From positions 35,533 through 99,532 of the forward strand of contig CALMVQ010000110.1 of assembly GCA_937873135.1 (NCBI GenBank): 64,000 bases of DNA, written 5' to 3'. The notes beneath the pieces are model-generated. The model saw nothing but the letters and a program-made list of their open reading frames with translations. It was not told where the DNA came from and did not search any database. A program made the position numbers and the translations under genes. The DNA comes from an uncultured Scytonema sp. GTDB taxonomy: Bacteria; Cyanobacteriota; Cyanobacteriia; Cyanobacteriales; Nostocaceae. Of the stretch, positions 60,420-64,000 are shown one piece after another. The first letter of the stretch is position 1. Each line of letters begins with the position of its first letter.

Positions 60420-60863
60420 ATGAAGTTAACGACCAGAGGACATTATAGTGTCAAAGCTTTGCTCGATTTGAGCTTACAACCGGAGTACGGTCCTGCATCT
60501 ACCAGAGCGATCGCTACTCGCCAAAATATTCCTGCGCCTTATCTAGAAAAACTCCTCATCGAAATGCGTCGTGCGGGGTTAGTCAAATCAATTCGCGGCA
60601 GCATCGGTGGATACCAACTGGCACGATCACCTGTAAAAATTTCTGTAGGAGAAATTTTAGAAGCAGTGGGTGAAACTATTGAACCTTTACCCCATCACCA
60701 AACAAAACCCATACAAACTGAAGACTGGGTAACATTTAGCCTTTGGAAGAGGCTGCACCAAAAACTGAAAGAAGCTTTATACAGTATTACTTTAGCAGAC
60801 CTTTATTACGATGCTCGTAGTTGGCAAGCCTCTCTTGGAGAAGAAGCCAGTTTTATTGTTTAA
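60420..60863 (+). CDS. Rrf2-family regulator without Fe-S cysteines
   Basis: A 147-residue winged-helix regulator. MKLTTRGHYSVKALLDL is the family's start, and PAPYLEKLLIEMRRAGLVKSIRG covers the recognition helix and wing. Iron-sulphur members such as IscR have three cysteines near residues 92-104. Here that segment reads EPLPHHQTKPIQTEDW with no cysteine at all, so it cannot bind a cluster that way. The C-terminus WKRLHQKLKEALYSITLADLYYDARSWQ is the common cyanobacterial form. The frame extends to 60375, but the ATG at 60420 starts at the conserved sequence. Targets are unknown. Confidence 0.85.
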   Translation: MKLTTRGHYSVKALLDLSLQPEYGPASTRAIATRQNIPAPYLEKLLIEMRRAGLVKSIRGSIGGYQLARSPVKISVGEILEAVGETIEPLPHHQTKPIQTEDWVTFSLWKRLHQKLKEALYSITLADLYYDARSWQASLGEEASFIV

Positions 60864-61291
60864 CAAACTGATAACATATTGGATTTGGCAAAAAGTGGGC
60901 GGTGTGCCAGGCCTTGCCAGTAAGAGTGCAACGCTCTTCATTTCGCGCTCCTGCTTCCTTTCTCAGAATTTCGGAGGGAAGCCATTGCAGTGGGAACGGA
61001 CGTTGTAGTACGACAACGGAGCTTTGAGAGCTCCGCTTTTATCTTGCATTCTGTACCGAGCGCTCTTGTGCTTCGTGTTGCTTAGGCACTTACCAGTAAA
61101 TAAATATCCCCCCGTAGGTCAGAATATTGGGCGAAGCGAGCCTACTGTGAATATAAATGTCCGGCAGACTTCGCGACTACGACTCTCGTTCTAGTTTGAC
61201 TGCGGTTGTTATTTTTATGGATCTCCCTTAAGAGCGCTGGCTCCCAAGAAACACAGAAGCACAAAATTCATGACCTAAAATGGTATGACTG
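60864..61291. other. Repeat-bearing spacer before cbiB
   Basis: Contains the hairpin listed next, a GTTGTAGTACGACAAC palindrome at about 61002-61017 and the reversed copy of the 56534 repeat near 61165. A GGGAAGCCATTGCAGTGGG string near 60976 superficially recalls a cobalamin riboswitch but lacks its conserved boxes. No gene seen. Confidence 0.5.
61017..61041 (+). terminator. Terminator-like hairpin after the Rrf2 gene
   Basis: Stem CGGAGCT / AGCTCCG with a five-base loop, followed by CTTTTAT. It lies about 150 bases after the Rrf2 stop, so it may end that transcript or belong to the surrounding repeat. Confidence 0.5.
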
Positions 61292-62263
61292 ATGACTAAT
61301 AGCATTTATGTTTTAATTTTGGCGGCCACTTTAGATTATTTGATTGGCGATCCGAGGGGTTGGCTTCATCCAGTGCAAGTTATGGGGTGGGTAATTACTC
61401 GCTTTAGCAAATTCGCTCTCTTCTACTGTCAGAATTCTCTGAGGCAGCGCATAGCTGGAATTGCTCTAGGGGTTATCCTGATATTTGGTAGCGGGCTTGT
61501 GGGTTGGTTGATAATTCAAAGTGCTAAACTATTGCATCCACTGTTAGGAATTGCTACAGAAAGTATTCTTTTAGCCAGTTGTTTTGCTCTAAAAAGTTTA
61601 AGACAGGCAGCCGAAACAGTTTTACAACCTTTAACAGCAAGACAGCTTAGTAATGCTCGTTCTATTTTAAGTCATTACGTTGGTCGAGATACACAAAATT
61701 TAACCGAACCAGAAATTTTGCGAGCCATTTTAGAAACGGTCACAGAAAATGCCACAGATGGAGTCATGGCTCCGCTTTTCTATGCAATTGTTGGTGCTTT
61801 TGTGCCGCAAATCGGTCCAACTCCTTTAGCTTTGGCATACAAAGCCAGCAGTACGCTTGATTCTATGGTAGGTTATCGAGTCAGTCCCTACACTTATATA
61901 GGATGGTTTAGTGCCAGATTGGAAGATTGCTTGACTTGGTTACCCTGTCGGTTCACAGTCATGACTCTATCACTTGTATCGGGTAAACCAAAGTATATTT
62001 GGCAGATTTGTCAGCGAGATGCCGTTGCCGATCCCAGTCCCAATTCTGGTTGGAGTGAATGCGCCTATGCTGCTATTTTAGGTGTGCAAATGGGCGGGAC
62101 GAACTGGTATGGCGGAGTCGCCAAACACAAACCTTTATTAGGAGATGCAATTCATCCGATCGCAGCAAATTCCATCCAGAGTGCTTTGCAACTGACTCGA
62201 TACTGCTTTTTGCTTTGGGTGGGGGGAGCGATCACCCTACTCCTAATATCCTTAAAAAGGTAA
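61292..62263 (+). CDS. cbiB: Adenosylcobinamide-phosphate synthase CbiB/CobD
   Basis: A 323-residue integral membrane enzyme of cobalamin biosynthesis. It joins the aminopropanol (phosphate) arm to adenosylcobyric acid, a late step before nucleotide-loop assembly. Family signatures: [20 protein letters not shown] at the N-terminus, [12 protein letters not shown] with [18 protein letters not shown] in the middle, and [14 protein letters not shown]. The C-terminal part has [20 protein letters not shown] and GDAIHPIA. Length and motifs are complete. Four or five transmembrane segments are visible. It lies about 100 bases upstream of pyrR on the same strand, though the products have no shared pathway. 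Confidence 0.93.
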   Translation: MTNSIYVLILAATLDYLIGDPRGWLHPVQVMGWVITRFSKFALFYCQNSLRQRIAGIALGVILIFGSGLVGWLIIQSAKLLHPLLGIATESILLASCFALKSLRQAAETVLQPLTARQLSNARSILSHYVGRDTQNLTEPEILRAILETVTENATDGVMAPLFYAIVGAFVPQIGPTPLALAYKASSTLDSMVGYRVSPYTYIGWFSARLEDCLTWLPCRFTVMTLSLVSGKPKYIWQICQRDAVADPSPNSGWSECAYAAILGVQMGGTNWYGGVAKHKPLLGDAIHPIAANSIQSALQLTRYCFLLWVGGAITLLLISLKR

Positions 62264-62360
62264 TGATGAAGATAGGGAATTGGGAAAAATAGGAGTAGGA
62301 GCTTTTATTGTTAACTCCTACCTCATAACTCATCACTCATTACTTAAGGGGTGTCGCTTT

Positions 62361-62903
62361 ATGAATCTATCAGTCAAGGTGGTTGAGATTCTCTCAGCTG
62401 AGGAACTTCGTCGTACTGTGACTCGTCTCGCCTCTGAGATAGTGGAAAGGACGCGAGATCTGTCCCAACTGGTACTTATCGGTATTTATTCTCGAGGTGT
62501 GCCGTTAGCCCAGTTGTTAGCGGATCAGATTGAGGTACTTGAAGATGTACCTGTGGCGGTGGGAGCATTAGACATCACATTCTATCGAGACGATCTCGAC
62601 CAGATTGGGTTGCGGACTCCTTTAAAAACTGACATCCCTTTTGACTTAACGGGGAAAACAGTTATTCTCGTAGATGATGTCATTTTTAAAGGACGGACAA
62701 TTCGCGCCGCTTTGAATGCGTTGAATGAGTACGGTAGACCTGAGGTTATTCGTTTAGCCGTGCTGGTAGACAGGGGTCATCGTGAAGTACCTATTCACCC
62801 TGATTTTTTCGGTAAGCATCTCCCCACAAATACTGAAGAGATTGTCAAAGTTTACTTACTCCCTTGGGATGGACGAGATGCAGTGGAATTGCTCGGAGAT
62901 TGA
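62361..62903 (+). CDS. pyrR: PyrR bifunctional regulator/uracil phosphoribosyltransferase
   Basis: A 180-residue protein, normal length for PyrR. The PRPP-binding loop [18 protein letters not shown] is at residues 101-118, and the typical [11 protein letters not shown] and [10 protein letters not shown] blocks are present. PyrR makes UMP from uracil and PRPP and, in some bacteria, attenuates pyr mRNA. No pyr operon or PyrR-binding leader is visible here, so the regulatory role is open. The frame extends to 62280, but the ATG at 62361, with AAGGGG ahead of it, starts at the conserved [16 protein letters not shown]. It probably shares a transcript with cbiB. Confidence 0.92.
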   Translation: MNLSVKVVEILSAEELRRTVTRLASEIVERTRDLSQLVLIGIYSRGVPLAQLLADQIEVLEDVPVAVGALDITFYRDDLDQIGLRTPLKTDIPFDLTGKTVILVDDVIFKGRTIRAALNALNEYGRPEVIRLAVLVDRGHREVPIHPDFFGKHLPTNTEEIVKVYLLPWDGRDAVELLGD

Positions 62904-62936
62904 AGTCTTGAACGTTGAGCGTTGAGTGTCAACGTA

Positions 62937-62966
62937 CTCATCTCTCGACTTCAGTCGAGAGATGAG
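62937..62966. terminator. Strong terminator between convergent genes
   Basis: A 14-base perfect stem (CTCATCTCTCGACT / AGTCGAGAGATGAG) with a two-base loop, followed by AAAGATTTTTG on the plus strand. It ends pyrR and can act on the facing gene too. Confidence 0.85.
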
Positions 62967-62993
62967 CTTAAAGATTTTTGATTGTGTCCTATC

Positions 62994-64000
62994 TTATAAA
63001 GAAGTAACCATATCCTTAATATAATGTATAACAGCATCTGCTGTAGTCAGATTAGTTGCGACTAAAATTTGGTTGATGTTACACAATCTCAATAACGCTT
63101 CCTCGTTTGCCTGGTTCGACGCAGGTGCCAAAAAATCTTTCAACAAAATGACTGCTAGGACATCTCCTGTGCCAATTAATGAAGCCACTGCTTGATACCC
63201 TCCAACTGGTACTGACGGTGTCTTCTGACTAGTCGTTAAACGGGTTTGTTGTGACAAGGTTTCACTAATTGAAGGCGTCGCGATCGTCAGGCACTTTAAT
63301 AAAAACTCTTGATGTTGAGTAACAAACTGTACAAGCTCTGATTTCTTACTATCATGTGTCATTAGTGCAATGTATTTTTTGCCAATAATCTCAAAAGCCT
63401 TATTTACGGTTTCAGGAGTTTGAGCCATTACCTCAGACACTTCTGCTTCGTTAGAAGCTTGAGTCATGTCTTGAGACACTTCTTCTGGTGTTTGAGTCAC
63501 TGATTCAGGAGATTTCATAGTTGTTTGAGAAACTGTGTCAGTGATAGGTTGATCTGTGTGTGGAACCTCATCCAAAATTGCTGGGCTGACTTCAACAACT
63601 TCTGTGGAGAATGTAGTTGTCTCAGGAATTACTGTACTTGCCTCAATTTCTTCCAAGACTTCGTTGATATCTAAGGGAGTGTGGGTATTATTTTCTGAAG
63701 CTTGCACTTCCTTTGAATGAAGTGCCTCTTCTGTTTGTGCACTAATTTCTTCAGTTTCTACGAATTCTGGTATTTGAATAAGAGTCACTTCATCGTGAAT
63801 TACGCTTGCCTCTTGTGAGTGAGTGTCAGAGGGAACTGGAGTGTCAATTTCTCTTGTTTCTATTTGATCTAAGGAGGCGATCTCTTCAGGTGTGAGAGTG
63901 TTTTCCTCTCTTGCAACTTGTTGTGGTAGCTGAATCACTGTCACTTCATCGTGAATTACGCTTGCCTCTTGTGAGTGAGTGTCAGAGGGAACTGGAGTGT
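62994..64000 (-). CDS. Repeat protein with degenerate methylglyoxal-synthase-like domain (partial)
   Basis: The frame is open across the right edge, so the N-terminus is missing; at least 335 residues are present. The visible N-terminal two thirds are acidic, Thr/Glu/Val-rich and repetitive, with a 52-residue unit beginning TPVPSDTHSQEASVIHDEV. The C-terminal 135 residues follow the methylglyoxal synthase fold: YIALMTHDSKK, PVGGYQAVASLIGTGD, VILLKDFLAP and EALLRLCNINQILVATNLTTADAVI. In active MgsA the glycine-rich block is GGDQQ with a catalytic Asp; here it is GGYQA, and the GTTGN phosphate loop is also altered. The domain is therefore probably not a working synthase, and a binding or structural role is more likely. 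Confidence 0.72.
   Translation of the reverse strand, partial: TPVPSDTHSQEASVIHDEVTVIQLPQQVAREENTLTPEEIASLDQIETREIDTPVPSDTHSQEASVIHDEVTLIQIPEFVETEEISAQTEEALHSKEVQASENNTHTPLDINEVLEEIEASTVIPETTTFSTEVVEVSPAILDEVPHTDQPITDTVSQTTMKSPESVTQTPEEVSQDMTQASNEAEVSEVMAQTPETVNKAFEIIGKKYIALMTHDSKKSELVQFVTQHQEFLLKCLTIATPSISETLSQQTRLTTSQKTPSVPVGGYQAVASLIGTGDVLAVILLKDFLAPASNQANEEALLRLCNINQILVATNLTTADAVIHYIKDMVTSL
63784..64000. repeat. 156-base direct repeat inside the last gene
   Basis: Bases 63784-63844 and 63940-64000 are identical over 61 bases, spaced 156 apart (52 codons). The second copy is cut by the window edge, so more copies may follow outside. Confidence 0.9.

Noticed and set aside
60970..61015. Cobalamin riboswitch upstream of cbiB
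   Set aside because: GGGAAGCCATTGCAGTGGG recalls part of it, but the conserved B12 box and the GCCACTG element are not present in order, and the surrounding sequence is repeat-derived.
1..64000. tRNA or rRNA genes
   Set aside because: No cloverleaf-compatible TTCRANNC context or rRNA segment was recognised on reading; a covariance search could not be run.

Overview
The window looks like chromosomal DNA from a filamentous, probably nostocalean, cyanobacterium. The evidence is the many GCGATCGC (HIP1) octamers, tandem heptanucleotide tracts and interspersed palindromic repeats between genes, together with cyanobacterial genes: a CpcT-type phycobilin lyase, a cyAbrB regulator, a CURT1/CAAD membrane protein, and a very large Ser/Thr-kinase/histidine-kinase hybrid. 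No rRNA, tRNA or CRISPR array was recognised.

Layout. 1-5.8 kb: the 3' end of an unknown gene, a GMC oxidoreductase, an SDR dehydrogenase and a GT4 glycosyltransferase, separated by repeat-rich spacers. 5.9-10.5 kb: an accessory, defence-like segment. It has an HNH endonuclease overlapping a small partner gene, an IS1634-type transposase remnant, and a tight AT-rich three-gene cassette: a McrB-like AAA+ motor with no N-terminal specificity domain, a PD-(D/E)xK nuclease subunit, and an unrecognised 182-residue protein. 10.8-26.6 kb: a minus-strand nonribosomal peptide region with three single-module synthetases. They are C-A-PCP-TE, C-A-PCP, and docking-C-A(with embedded methyltransferase)-PCP. 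A collapsed kinase pseudogene and an orphan Phd-type antitoxin gene interrupt them. Hand-read A-domain codes suggest an aromatic or bulky residue, Ile and N-methyl-Leu. The thioesterase sits in the first-transcribed gene, so assembly order is probably not gene order.

26.8-36.6 kb: a solitary SNF2 helicase, a secreted TPR protein, cpcT, a cpdA-like phosphodiesterase, a 5'-truncated GmrSD-type fragment, a VOC protein and a serine-recombinase-like protein lacking the usual catalytic serine. 36.9-42.8 kb: the intact giant kinase paralogous to the pseudogene in the NRPS region. 43.5-52.8 kb: a group of membrane, lipoprotein and PRC-barrel proteins of stress or envelope type, with a thiM pseudogene between two strong terminators. 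53.8-64 kb: housekeeping-like genes: a GT39 transferase, a zinc-ribbon membrane protein, a ClC protein with channel-like residues, cyAbrB, an Rrf2 regulator without cysteines, cbiB/cobD and pyrR. The window ends in a repeat-bearing protein with a degenerate methylglyoxal-synthase-like domain that runs off the edge.

The most promising places for something undescribed are the McrB/nuclease/182-residue cassette (7.1-10.4 kb), the inverted NRPS region with its antitoxin-synthetase junction and repeat-derived in-frame insertions, and the degenerate MGS-like repeat protein at the right edge. All family assignments were made by reading motifs, without database searches.
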